Source of the DNA: Porphyra umbilicalis
Lineage: Eukaryota; Rhodophyta; Bangiophyceae; Bangiales; Bangiaceae
Assembly: GCA_002049455.2 (NCBI GenBank)
Contig: KV919082.1
Location: forward strand, 22,799-86,798
Length of the DNA stretch: 64,000 nt
Direction of reading: 5' to 3'
The position numbers and the translations under genes were made by a program. Below, one piece after another: positions 28,672 to 40,482 of this stretch. Position 1 is the stretch's first letter. Every line of letters starts with the position of its first letter. Below the pieces are notes generated by a model. It searched no databases and was not told the origin of the DNA. It saw nothing but the letters and a program-made list of their open reading frames with translations.

Positions 28672-31654
28672 CTGGGTGTGCTGCGCACCCACGGCAGTCG
28701 TCGTCGAATCTCGCCAGAATCTCCATGAGCAGCCTATCCGCACCACTGTGCGCGCCAGTTGGACAAACTGCGCATCATGCTGGATGATCCAGCATCATCC
28801 GGGCGTCTCTGGGCACCAGGCGCGCAAGGCCCCGGCGTTGGGGACGGCTGGGGCCGCATCAGCGCGGCGGGTGGCGAGACGGTCATCGCCCGGCAACGAG
28901 GCTGAGCCAGTGTCAGTTGTCGACTGTCGCGCTGTGGATGTACCGCCGCACGGCAGGCGGTCGGCCGTCCGATTGTCACAGGGTAGCGGGGCGCCCGTCA
29001 CGGCAGGCCACATTTGGCACCTTCCACGCTCTTCGGGTGGCTGCGGCGGCGATTGCGCAGCCGAGGCCCTCCAGAGAGGCCACCGCGCAGGCGTGGCGGC
29101 GGGTGGTCTTGCGCCCCCAGAGGGTTCCCCGTTGAAACAAGGACCGCGACCGAGGTGTGGCCTGCGGCAGCTTCCGGGGCCGGTTGAGATTGAACCTGGA
29201 CGGCTGTTTGCACGTGGAGCGGCACCGGCTGTTGAAGGGCAGGTCCCCATCTGTGACAAACTCAGCAGGTCAACTAGAATAGTGTACGCCCGTAGATGCG
29301 TGGCAAAGGGTTCTTGGTCTTCCGCTCCCCAACCTCGCCACCTGCCCCCATCGTCCGCTCTGGACATTCTCCCATCACGGACCCATCGAGCTCTCGATGG
29401 ACTTTTGATGGGCCAAAAAAGACCATCGAAGGGCATTTTCCTGTCCATCGGTCATCCCATCAAAGTCAACGCCGCGATGAGGACCCGTCAACATTCCAGG
29501 ATCTGACTATCCTGTCTATAAATTGGATGCAGCCATCCTGATTGGGCAGCTGGTTCCAAGATATCTTGACCTGTCGACCAACGTTCCATCGATGGAAGTT
29601 CCAAGCCTTCGTGCTCAAATTATAACGTACTTAGCCTTAAAAGTTCTCAGTCTCACCGTCGTCGTGACCACGTCTTCTTCGCAAGAACCATCCCCGGCGA
29701 CATCTGACTTGGCGTCTGCAACAGCTCGTCGGGCCGACATCAACCGCAGAAGTGCACATAGAGCCGGTCGCACGTCGATGAGAGAGCGAAAAAACCATTG
29801 AAAGCACAGACATCGTCTCGAGCAATCTTCATATGAGCCTTTCTCGCCCACGCGCACGCTCCACACATTAACTCCACTTCAGTTCGCCCAAGCTCGAGCT
29901 CGGCCACGAGTCAGAGACCGGCGAGATGTCCAAGGAGGTGACGAAACGACGGCGGTCGTCCCATTGTATTTATTATAGTTTGTAGAAGCTTCTCGAATCA
30001 ACCAAGCGGAAGTAACTGCTCTCCCACGCATCCTATAAGTCGACGGTCTGGGCGCTTGGTGGCCACTCAATACAGCCCATCGCAAAGCCCAACAATATCC
30101 ATCGAGCACCCCTGCACGAAATCATCTCCTGAGCGATGCCAACCTCATCGCAAATGAGGCCTCGATGATGTCTCAATTGGAAAATGTCATCATGACTTTT
30201 TCTAATCGTCATCATGACGGGATGATCGAAGAGCGGGCGTTGAGGAGGGGTGTTGCGTGACCGAGCTGAGACCTCCGTCGGTGGCAAGGGGTGCCCGCGT
30301 CGCGGTCCCGTTGCGCCTGGCGTGAGCGACGATCCGTTCACAGCGATCAGCTGTCCCTCCAGCCGGTGCTGGCGCAGCCAACCAGCGGCGTGCATCGATC
30401 CCATATCGGCTTCAACTGACCCGTTGGGCCTCGCTCTGGGGGTCCGTTTTGCAATCAGGTTTGGGCAAAGGCGGCCGCCGAGTACCTGATTGGCTGCCGT
30501 CCGGCGATTGGCTGGGGATGGGTGTCGCGCGAGCAGGTTGCCACACCCTGATGATCGGGTCGAGGGGGTGCCCGACCGCGCTCCCCTCGCATCCCCTGCG
30601 CGCTCGCCCCAGGCAGCCGCACGCAGCCAGCCCTGCTGCGCGACCTGGGCGGGCAGGTGCGCCGACGGCCGACCAGACAGCTGGCTTGCGTGCGCTTGCG
30701 TGGGCCCCCCCCACGTCGTCACCCCCACACCTGGGCCAGGGTTTTGGGCCTCCCACGTGCATCTCCTGGTGCGGTCGGGGCCGCACGTGCCTGCAGCGGG
30801 TCCAGGTCGTGGGGGGCGGCGGCACCCCGTCGCGCGGTCGGGCGGGGCCCGCGTCCCCCCGGCGGCGCACGGTGCGTACGGCCCCTCCCGCGGGTCGACT
30901 AACCACCACGTGGTCGCCCCCACGTGCTGTCTGTCGGGCGCGCGGGCGGATGACGGACGGGACCCCCCCGGCCCTCCACCGCCGCCAGCCCGGCGGGCGT
31001 GTGCGTGTGCCGCCGCGGGGGACTGGGGGCCCGCCGGCGGGCGCCGCGCGGGGGTGCCCCCCGCCCGGTCGCGCACGCGGCGGCGCGCTGGCCGCCGCGG
31101 CGGCGGCGCGACGCGGCCCCCGCACGTGCGGGGTGTCCACGGGCGCGCGGCCGCCGCCGCCGCCGACGCCGCGCCGTCCCCGCCCTGGTCGGGTTTTGGC
31201 GTTGCGGCGCCCGAGGCAGCGCCCCGTCAGGCCGCCTGCCGCAACCGGCAGCCGCGCGAGCGGGTCGGCGGCGGCGCGCACACGCAAGCGCCGGCGGCGC
31301 GGGTACACTGGCCTTGGCGCTGCGCGCGGGGGCGCGTGGCGCCGCGTCGGCGTGTGTCCCGGCCGCACCCCGGCTCGCCTCGCCGCCGGGTGTCTCGCCC
31401 GCACGCGAACCGCTCGACGGCGGCCGCCTCTGACTCATGCCCGACACTTATCCCCGACACGCCGTCTCTGCGACTTCCCATCGCCCCCATTTAGTTGCGC
31501 TTCCCCTCTCCCCTCTGGCCCCCTCCCCCGCTTCCCCCTGATCCCTTCCCCCTCTCCCTCTGTTTCCCGCCCTCTGACCCCCCTTCTCCCCCCCTCCCCT
31601 CCCTGCTGCACGGCCCCCCCGCTCCCCCCTGCGCTTCCCAGCGCGACCGTCACC
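28672..31654. other. Intergenic, no supported gene
   Basis: Open frames are numerous because of high GC (for example 30449-31490 on the plus strand and 30033-31076 on the minus strand), but they overlap on both strands, are Arg/Pro-rich and show no motif. The C/T-rich stretch 31495-31650 just before the next gene is probably its promoter and 5' leader. Confidence 0.45.
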
Positions 31655-32735
31655 ATGGGCATCTGCACGGCGGCCTTGGCCGACCCCCAGAGCCCCGTGC
31701 GGCACCTGCTGCTATCGCGCACTCCCCCTCCCCTGCCCGCCGTTGCCGCGCCAGTGGGCACTTGGGCCTTCCCCCCCCCCCCCCCGCCCCACCGTCGACG
31801 TGGCAGCTGGTGCCCGCCGAGCGGCGGCCGCGCCCCACCGCGGCCGTGCCGCCGACCCTGCACTTCGCCTTTTACCCGCCATCGTCGTCGAGCGGCGGCG
31901 GCGGCAGCGGCGGCCGCCTCTTTGCGGTCGGCGTCGTGACCCTCACCCACACCCTCCCGCCCGTGGTGGTGCCCACCGGCGGTGCGCCCCTGACCGGCCG
32001 CTACGTGCTCGCCGCCGACGGGGATTGGCTGGTGGTGGCGGCCGCCCCGGCGGGGCGCGTGCTGTTTGTGACGCGCCGGCGGGTGGCGGCCGCGCCCGCG
32101 GGGGAGGAGGTCAAGGTCGCGGCCTTTGACGCGCCAGCGCCAGGGCACCTGCCGTCTGTGCTGCGCGCCTACCTCTTCCTCCGCACGGGGGTGTCGGCGG
32201 GGGGGGGGCGGCGGGTGCCCCCGCCGCGCACACCCTCTCCGACGTGTCGGTCGACGCGTCGTCGGCGGGGCGGTCGTGCGGCAGCCGTGCGACGGCCGAC
32301 GCGCCGCTGCTGCCGACGGCGACGCCGCCGCCGTCGCCGCTGCCCCCCGGCCGGGGGTCCGCGTGGGTGGCCGACTCGTCCCCGCCGACACCCGCCGGTC
32401 GGCGACGGGCGGGGCGGGGCGCCAAGCGGCCCCGCGCCGCCGACGCGACGGCCGAGGCGGCCACGTCGCGGCCCGCCGCCGGCCGCGCCTCGTCGGCGGC
32501 GGCGGCGCCGCCGCCGCCGCCGCCGCCGCCGCACGGCGGTGGGCCCGCCGCCACCCCCCCGCCCGCGGGTGACGGCGGTACCCCGTCGGCGGCGACGCCG
32601 ACGGCCGCCGCAGAGGACGACACGTCGAGCGTGTGCTCCGCGTCGGGCGGCAGCTGGGGGCGGGAGGAGGCGTCGACGCCGGACCCTGCCGTGCAGGGCC
32701 GGCGCCGCTGCACCCGCCGCCGCGTCGCGTTGTGA
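31655..32735 (+). CDS. Hypothetical protein with frame changes at homopolymers
   Basis: I do not recognise the family. The likely start is ATG at 31655 (context CACCATGGG). Protein-like sequence runs MGICTAALADPQSPVRH in one frame up to the C run at 31770-31786. It then continues in a second frame with TWQLVPAERRPRP, PTLHFAFYPPSSSS, RLFAVGVVTLTHTLPPV, GRYVLAADGDWLVVAAAP and HLPSVLRAYLFLRTGV up to the G run at about 32200. A third frame follows (TLSDVSVDASSAGRS) with a Pro/Ala-rich tail and an acidic DDTSSVCSASGG segment, ending at 32735. The central part looks like a beta-rich domain of about 110 residues; the rest is disordered. Both switches fall on homopolymers, so the gene may be intact in the living genome. 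The long opposite-strand ORF (31435-33942) is Arg-rich and probably a shadow. Confidence 0.5.
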
Positions 32736-33802
32736 CGTTGCGGGCCGACGCGCACGCGCACGCGCGCGCGCGCGCGCGGGGTGTGCAGCGGCGCAAGGGA
32801 CGGGCGTGGTTCTTGTTTGGGTAGCTCTGGGGCGATGGGGCGTCTTTTGACGCGGTTTGTGTTTTCTTCCCTTGTGATTGGGCGTTGTGTGTCTGCGTGC
32901 GCCGCGGCTCTGCCGTCGTGTTCATTTTCCATGTTGGGCGCGGCGTTGCCCAGTGACCCGTTGCGCGCGTATGTGTGGGCGGTCGTGTACCTTGGCCACC
33001 GGGACGTGCGTGGATGGCGTCCGTGGCGCGCCGTGTGGGCGCGTGCGGGCAGCCGACGCGGCGCCAAGCGCGCCTCCCAGCGCCACTGCCGCCGCGGCGC
33101 GTCGCCGCGCCCGCCGTGGGCGTTGCGCCGTGCGCCGCCCGCGGCACGGGGCGGGCGACGCACGCGCGGCTGCCGCCGCCGTGCCGCGCCGAGGCGCGGC
33201 CGCGGCGCCGCCGGCGGCCGCCGTGCCACCGCCGCCACCGCCGCCGCCCGCGGGCGTGCGCCCGCCCCGTGCGTGCGCCCCCCCCCACGCCCCGCGGCGG
33301 CGCGTGCCCGCCGTCGGTGGGTGCTCGCGGGGGGGCCCCCGCGCGACGCCACGCGGCGGCGGCGGCGCGGCGGCAGCGGGCAGGCCGGGCAGAGCCGCGT
33401 CGACGGTGCCGGGTGGTGGCCACCCACGGCGGTTTACGCAAGGAGACAACAAAATCTAGGTACAGCGGCGCCCGGCGCGGCCGCCGGTCGCCCCGCAAAG
33501 AAAAAAGTAAGCAATGACGATAGAGACACGACACCCCCCCGCCACCTGCCCGCGCGGCCAGCGGCGGCCCCCGCCTTTGCCGGCGGGGCCGACCCCGGCG
33601 CGCCCCGCCCCACCGGCGCGCCCGGCCGCGGCGCGCTCCCACCCGCCGGCGCGCCCGACGGCGGCACGCCCCCCCATGCAATGGCAGGCCCGCTGCCGTG
33701 GGCACCACGCAGGCGCCACCGCAGGCGGTCTCCTGGCCGTCGAGCCACAACACGTCCTCTGGGGGCCGCTCCCCCCCCCCCCCCCCTCCCCCCCACCCCA
33801 CA
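32736..33802. other. Intergenic between convergent genes
   Basis: Includes a T/G-rich 3' flank (32810-32960) and very GC-rich DNA with a CGCGCG tract at 32755-32780. No gene is supported. Confidence 0.45.
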
Positions 33803-34751
33803 TCACACGTAGGCGTACCCCCGGGGGGCCGGCTCCTCCGGCTCCCACCCCGCCGACCGCTCGTCCGACGCCCCCCGCTTGGCGGCGGACCCCCCCACGT
33901 ACAGCAGCTCACTGAGGAGGACGCCGAGGAGGAAGACGCCACTGCCGCCGAGGCTCACCCACATGTGCCGCCGCGCGAGGCGGTGGCTCCACCGCAAACT
34001 CAGCGGCACCGCCACCGACGCGACAATGCCGACGAGCCCCCCCACGTACGCGCCCGTCACCCACAGGCCGCCGCCCGCCGGGCGCACGCCCGACCCATCC
34101 ACCCCATACACGCGGAGCGCCTCGCGGACAATGGCCGACGCGAGGATCAGCGGCACGTACGTGATCGCCATGAGCAGCGGGTAGGGGGAGTAGAGGCCCT
34201 CCTGCATCATGGCCACCTGCTGCAGCCACAGCGCCAAGCCGAGCGACGCGAGCAGCAGCGCCAGGGAGAGGAGGCGCAGCAAGAGGGAGACGAGCGTCAA
34301 GCCCGCCGCCGCCGACCCGTGCTGCAGGGACGTGAGCATGCGGGCCACGGGGTTGGCGCCGCCCCCCGCCCGCGCCGCCGCCACCGCGTCGCCGTGCGCC
34401 GCCCGGCCGACGGCGGCGCCGCCGCCGACGGGCGCGAGCGGCCCGCCGCCGCCCCCACCACCGCCACCACCCCCACCCGCCATGGCAATGGCGTCGGCGT
34501 CGCCGACGGCGCCCCCGCCACCGCCAACGGTGCCGCCGCCGACGGCGGCGGCGGGGGCGCCCCCCCCGACGCCCGCCAGCAAACCCGTCTGCTCGTCAAC
34601 CACGGCGGGGGCGGCGAGGACCACACTCGCGGGCCGCGCCGCCGACGGCGACGGCAAATCCCACGTGTCGTCCTCCGTGTCGCTGTCGGGCACGGTCGGG
34701 GGGTGCGCCGCGGGCGGCGGCGGCCGCCGGCGGGGGACGCGGGGGGGGCAT
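33803..34751 (-). CDS. Four-pass membrane protein of unknown family
   Basis: The ORF ends in TGA at 33803-33805. The C-terminal half has four hydrophobic segments of membrane-span length: one in LTLVSLLLRLLSLALLLASL (about 34230-34300), then LLMAITYVPLILASAIV, VTGAYVGGLVGIVASVAVPL and SGVFLLGVLLSELLYV. The N-terminal cytosolic-type region has an acidic cluster (PDSDTEDDTWDL) and EQTGLL, which fits the [DE]xxxL[LI] dileucine signal for vacuole or endosome sorting, followed by Gly/Ala-rich linkers. The best start is ATG at 34749-34751, but it connects to the body only if the adjacent run of eight G (34741-34748) differs by one base. Otherwise the frame is open far upstream without a good ATG. 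The family is not recognised; transport or scaffolding at an endomembrane is a guess. Confidence 0.6.
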
Positions 34752-35259
34752 GGCCGACAGAGGCGCTCGCCAAAGGGGGGGGACCGGGGTGGGGGGGGGG
34801 GGGGGGGGCGGGGGGAGGGCGTGGCGGACACGGGCGGGGGGGGAGGGGGGGGTATGCGCGGCGGACACGGGGCGGAACCACGGGGCGTTGCGGTGGCGGT
34901 GGCGGCGCCCGCGGGCACCGCCCGCACTCGTTCCACGGCCACCCACGCCCGTGCGGGCGCGTGCACGCCCGGGCTGCGCCGATTTTCGCCAGCGGCGGCC
35001 GCCAACCCCCCCCCCCACCGAGGCCGCAGGGCCAGCCGCGGCTTGCCAAGATCGTTGCCGCGCGCCTGCCTCGCGCAGCCGCGCTCGTCGCGCCGTGTGG
35101 GGTGGGGGCGGCCCCCCGAGTGCAAAACGGCCGTGATCCCGTCACCCGTGGTGCGCCACTTGTGACAGCCGTTTACAGTGCTGTACAGGGCGGCCGCCAG
35201 CGTACAAAAAAAAAACCCAAAAATGCGCCGACCAAAAAAGTACACCAACCGGACCCCAC

Positions 35260-35462
35260 TTAGACCGCCACGCCCGCGGGCGTCGCCGCCGCGTCGGGCG
35301 CCACCGCCGCCGACGGCGCGGCCGGCGCGGCGGCCACCCGCGGCGCGCGCACGCGGCGACCCGAGAGGACCACCTCGAGCGCGTCGGCGTGGCGCCCCCC
35401 CCCACAAACGTCACCTCGGTTGCCCTGGCGGGGGCCACCCAGCGGCGGGTGGCCGCCAGGGG

Positions 35463-35501
<39 letters not shown>

Positions 35502-37208
35502 GCGGCGGGCTCCAACGCAACCACGTGGCCGCCTGGCAAGACGGCCACGAGGCACCCGTCGTGGCGGCCGCTCGGCCGCACCGTCACGTTGCCGACGCGC
35601 GGCAGGGCATACGTGCCGACGATGCCCGCCAGCGCCGCCGCCGGCACGCCGCGCGCACACGGCACCGGCAAGGGCGACGGCGCGCCGCCGGCGGCCGCCT
35701 CGGCGACCGCGCCGGCCACGCCATCGACGGCGGCGCTGGTGCCCGCATTGCCGGCGGCAAAGACGGCGCCGCCGCCGGCGGCGTCCACCCACAGGGCGGT
35801 GGTAAAGCCCGGCGTGCCGCCGCCCGTAAACCACGCGGCGGCGGCAGACGCCGCCGGCGGGGTGCGGCGGCCGCCGCGCCCGCCGGGCGGCGGCGCGGGG
35901 AACCAGCCGAGCGCCCCCGGGCGGCCGCACAGCGCCGCCCGCGCGCGGCCGGCGGCAGCCACGGGGGCAGCGGTGGCGGCAGCGGCGGCGGCGGCGGCGA
36001 CAGCGCCACGCGGAGGGCGGCGGCGAGCGCCGCGCGGCGGGCGGCGGTTGCGGGGTCCCCCCCCCCCGCCCCCCGCCGTCCCCCCCCCGGGCGGCGTCCA
36101 AACAAAACGCCGCCCACGACGCCATGTCGCGCACCGTCGAGCGGAGGCCCCCCGCCGCCGCGCGGGCGTCGGTCATGCGCCACGGCGGCGCGGGCGTGCC
36201 GTCACCGTTGTACGGCGGCGCGGCGGCGGCGGGCTGCGGGTCAGCCGCCGCGTCCGGCCCGCCGACGGTCGTGGCGCGCAGCCGCAGCGGCGCCAGCACG
36301 CGGTCGGTGAGGGCGGCCGCAAAGGAGGGCGCGCCGACGGCGCGGCCGAGCGCGTGGCCCGCCACGCCGACGCCAAAGTTGGAGTAGGAAAAGGGGGCGC
36401 CGCCGCCGCACGCGGCAGCCAAGCGCCCGACGCCCGCCAGGGTCACGGTCGGCAGGAGGGCGTAGAGGTCGGCCACCGTATAGTTGGTCGGCGCTTGGGT
36501 GGCGGCCGTCGCGGCCGACGGCGGCGCGGGCGCGTCGCGCGGCAGCCCCGCCCCGTGCGTCAGCAGGTGCCGCAACGTGAGGCGGGCGCCGGTGGGTCCG
36601 GGGAAGCCCACCGCCGTCGGCAGCAGCGTATTGACGGGCGTGTCGAGGGGCACCTGTGGGCGCGCTCCGGCGGCCGCGTCGGCGGCGAGCAGGCCGGCAA
36701 ACGACTTGGTGATCGAGCCGAGCTCGTACACCGTGTCGTCGGTCGGTGGCACGGGGGGGGGTGGCGCCGCCGCCCCGTGGTCGCCCCCCGCCAACGTGGC
36801 CGCGTCATCGCCCGGGCCACCCCTCCCGCCGCCGCCGCCGCCGCCGCCGCTGCCGCTGCCCGCCACCGACCCAAAGTGGTACGTGCGCGTGCCCGCCGCG
36901 GTCGTCACGACGGCGATCGAGAGGGCGTGCACGAGCGGCGGCCCGCCGCCGCGGTACGGCGCGACGAGGGGGCGGGCGAGCTCCGCAACCACCGCATGCG
37001 GTGGGGGGGCCCACCCGTCGGGCGGCGGCGCCGGCGGCGGCGGGCGGGCAAAGCGGAGGGGACGGCACAGCGCCGCGCACCAGTCCCCAAGCGCACCGCC
37101 CCCGTCGGCAGAGGCTGGGGGCGGCCCGCGGCAGCAGTGGAGGACGCCGGGGGCGGCAACGGCGACGGCGGCGGCGGCGGCGGCGGCGGCGACCGCCACG
37201 CGGCGCAT
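35260..37208 (-). CDS. Secreted serine hydrolase, beta-lactamase class C / LACTB-like
   Basis: Enzyme of the serine beta-lactamase/penicillin-binding fold; eukaryotic members are peptidases or esterases rather than antibiotic-resistance proteins. Starts at ATG 37208 with a signal peptide (MRRVAVAAAAAAAAVAVAAP). The first catalytic motif SxxK is SITK at residues 166-169 within YELGSITKSFAGLLAAD. RLTLRHLLTHGAGLP follows, then YxN is YSN at 275-277 (FSYSNFGVGVAG). The third motif lies in TGGGTPGFTTALWVD (about 35800-35830), but in another frame, and AVFAAGNAGTSAAV follows. Frame changes fall on C runs at about 36058-36086, 35468-35499 (32 C) and about 35396-35404. The last segment ends at TAA 35260-35262. 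All motifs are present in order, so the breaks are probably sequence-length errors. It is transcribed divergently from the M13 peptidase, sharing a 1.1-kb upstream region. Confidence 0.82.
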
Positions 37209-38344
37209 GGCGCCCGGACGCGGACGCGAGAGCGGCAAAGGGACCGACACCAGCGGGTTGCGTCGGCACGCCCTGCGCCGTGTGATACGGAGTGGTATGT
37301 GGGTGCGGCGGACAGCGGGGCGCCCCCGCCAGAGGGGCGCGTGGCGCAAACGCCACTGCCAGGCTGGATGCAGGCCGCCACCGTCCGTCCCGATTTTCAG
37401 CGTATGCTTGTGAGCTCCCAACCACACACACACATTCGCAAAGGCGAATGTTCGCTGGAAAAGTCCGGGGACCGACGTGGCCATGACGAGCTCAATAATT
37501 CCTCTGACCAGCCCCCGCGGTTGACAGCCGATCGGCGGGCGCGCCGTTGAGGCCTGCGCGGTCGCTTGTCCAAGAGGCCACTCCTGGCGTCCCCCAACGG
37601 CCGCGCCTCTACCACCACCCTTTGGCATGGAGGGCATGACGCGCCATGATGGGTGGCCCGCGGCAGAAAGCGTCACTGGGCAGCCGACAGCGGTACGTGG
37701 CGACCCTGCCGTGAAGCCCCCCATGGCCATCGCCTCAGCTCCGTCGCTGCGGCGGTTGCCTGGTGTGTGGACCAACGTATCCCGTATGGGATATCCGCCT
37801 CTGCTCCAACCCGTCGCACAGGCGGCGCCCAAACGGTGGCGGCGCGCGTCCGCCCGCCGCCGTCGATGCTCCGTGGATGCCCCGCTCGAAGCACCACGAC
37901 GCGTAGAGACGATGCGTTGCAAACACACGTGGTGGGCGTACAGTGCGGCGATGGCGGTCCGCCTGCCGCACCTGCGCTGCCGCCGACGGCGCCAGCGCGT
38001 CTGCTGCGGCGTTCAGCACTGGGGCCGTTTTCTGTTTTGGTATTCAAGCGTGTGGCTCTCGTCCCGGTGGCTGACGCGCCGGGCTGGGTGTTTGTCAGGA
38101 ACGTGCCGCACGCGGTGCGCGGGAAGAAGCGCGGCGGCATCAACAGCCGGTTGAGCACCACACGCTGGAGTTGGCTGACGAGCGGCACACCTGTGCTGGC
38201 ACGACCGTTGCTCGGGGTGGAAGCGGACGTCCACGTCGCGTTTCACGGCGCCCGTCTGGCGACGACCGCGGACGACGCTGCACAGCTGGCGAGGCGGTCG
38301 CCCTTGCCCGCCACCGCGTCGGCCCTCCCACACCGCCCGTCGCC
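37209..38344. other. Divergent promoter region between hydrolase and M13 peptidase genes
   Basis: About 1.1 kb separates the two start codons. It holds a CACACACACA tract and the palindrome-like TTCGCAAAGGCGAA near 37436-37450. No gene is supported, although plus-strand frames are open. Confidence 0.45.
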
Positions 38345-40482
38345 ATGGCCCGCACTCCCCGTCACGTGGCGGCCGCCGTCGCCGCCGCCGCCCTCACCGT
38401 CACCGCCGCCGCCGTGGCCGCCCGTGGCGCGGCGGCGGCGCGGCAGGCCCCCCCCGAGCCAGCCGACGCGGCGCAAGTCGCGGCGGGGGTCCTCGCGTTG
38501 CTCGACCGCACGACCGACCCGTGCGTCGACTTTTATCGGTTTGCGTGTGGGGGCTTTGACGACGCGGCGGCACTACCCGCCGGCGTCGGCGTCGTCGGGC
38601 GCTCCAAGGAGGCGGTCAAGGCGGGGACGGCGGGGTGGATGGCGGCCGCCCTCGGGAGGGGGGGTCCCTCGCCGACGCGCGGCCGGGCGTTTTTTTTGCG
38701 GCGTGCACCGCCGCCGCCGCCGAGGCGCCGAGTGAGGCGTCGCTCGCGGCGCTCGCGCCGGCGCTCCAAGACAGCAGCCACCGCCCTTCGGTCAAAGAGC
38801 TGGCGGCGGCGCTCGCGGCGCAGCACGCAACGGGCCTCGGCGGGGACGTCCTCTGGTCGCTCACCGTGGAGGAGTCGCCCGTGTCGGGCAAGCTGCTGCC
38901 AATCCTCGGGCTGCCGCGCCTGACGCAAGCCGCCGCCGTCCTTGCCGCCGGCGGGGCGGCGGTGGAGGAGGCGCAGAGCGCGCTGGCCACCGACGTGATC
39001 GCCGCCGCGTGCGCGGCGGGGTGGCTCCGGTCGACCAACTGCCGGTCGTCAAAGCGGCAGCGGCGGGCGGTCGAGACGGCGATGGAGGTGGAGCGGCGGC
39101 TTGCCACCACCGCTCACCGGGCCCTGTTCTTTAACGAGTCGCGGGCGGGCGATGAGCAGCCGCTGCTGCACGACTATGCCAAGGGGCTGGGTGTGGCCAC
39201 CACCGGCAACGGCTTTGCATTAGCAGGCAAACGCTACTTTGTCGACCTCATGAAGGCGGTGGAGGAACGCGGCTTTCGCGCGGACCTGCCCATCTACTTT
39301 GCCTACGCGGTCACCGTGGATCTCGCGCGGCGGCAGCTGCTCGGCCCGGAGCTCTACGCCGCCTTCGTCCGGCACATCCAAGGGACCAGCCCCGCCGCGT
39401 ATGCGGAGCGGCCGACCACCGAACGCGAGTGCGTTGTCCGCACCATCGAGGCGCTCCCCGACGACCTGTCGACGGCGTGGGCGGCGGAGAACGCGCGCGC
39501 TGGAGACGTGCCCGCCATCCAACGCATCATGCGCGCCGCGCAGCAGTCGGCGGAGAGGATTGTCCAGGAGACGACCTGGCTCGACGCCACGTCCAAGGCG
39601 GCGGCGCTCGACAAGATTAAGCAGATGCAACTCTTGGCGGGCGTCGACGAGAAAACCCCCGCCGTCACGGCGGGCGTCGTCGTGGCGCCGGGCGCCGGCG
39701 CACACGTGGCCAACACCATTTCGGGCGGCGCCGCGCGCGTGCGGCGGCAGCTAGACCGGCTGACGTCGGCCGCGGCGGCGGCGCGGTGGGAAAACCCGGC
39801 CTTTACCTTTCAAGCGTCCTACTCGCCCCGCGTCAACCGCATCACCTTTTACTCGGCGACGCTTCGGTGGCCGCTGCTCCCGACGCCGAGGGAGTTGATC
39901 GTGCCGACGGCGATCCTGCTCGGCAGCGCCAGCATGGTGGCAGGCCACGAGCTCGGCCACCTCCTCGACACCACCGGCGTGTTTTATGACGGCAAGGGCG
40001 AGCGGCGCTTGTGGTTGTCACGTGCTTCCAGGACGGTCTTTGAGGAGCGCACCACCTGCATCGCCGAGCAATACAGTAACTATACGGTCGGGGGGTCGGG
40101 TGGCGACCCGCCCTTGACGCTTAACGGCAAGGACAAGGTCAACGAGGCGCTCGCAGACTCGTTTGGCATCCAAGTCGCCGTTGCGCAGCTGGCGCGGATG
40201 CTGTCGGGCCCCAACCCGGCCCACCCACTGGCGGAGACCAACCCGGCGCTGTACGAGATCTTTACGGATGAGCAGCTGTTTTGGACGGCGGCGGCGCAGA
40301 TGCACTGCGCCAAGCGCAGCCGCCTCAACCTGGAGCGGTACGCCAAGAGGAACCCGCACGCGCCCGAGACGGCGCGCGTGCGGGGGATGGTCACGCACCA
40401 CCCAGGGTTTGCCAAGGCTTTTCGATGCCCGGCAGATAGCCCATACCTGCCGACCAAGCGGTGCACCGTGTACGGGGAGTGA
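38345..40482 (+). CDS. M13 family zinc metallopeptidase (neprilysin / endothelin-converting-enzyme type)
   Basis: Membrane-anchored or secreted endopeptidase that cuts short peptides outside the cell. About 712 residues, near the family norm. ATG at 38345 starts MARTPRHVAAAVAAAALTV, a hydrophobic signal or anchor. CVDFYRFACGGF near residue 60 is the conserved N-terminal motif. At the G run 38658-38664 the frame changes by one base; after it the family sequence continues to 40482. The zinc site HExxH is HELGH at 39946-39960 in MVAGHELGHLLDTTG, and the third ligand motif ExxxD is EALAD at 40144-40158 (NEALADSFG). Oddities: the substrate-binding NAYY/F motif is ASYSP (Asn replaced by Ala), the ENxAD motif is EALAD, and the C-terminal CxxW is CTVY. 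The domain fold is clear; altered specificity is inference. Confidence 0.92.

Noticed and set aside
31435..33942. 835-codon minus-strand ORF opposite the hypothetical gene
   Set aside because: Arg/Ala/Gly-rich over its whole length; explained by extreme GC and lack of stops on the opposite strand.
35142..37928. 928-codon minus-strand ORF taken as one protein
   Set aside because: Only its middle (about 36060-37208) follows the hydrolase family. The ends are out of frame with the family or lie upstream of the signal peptide.
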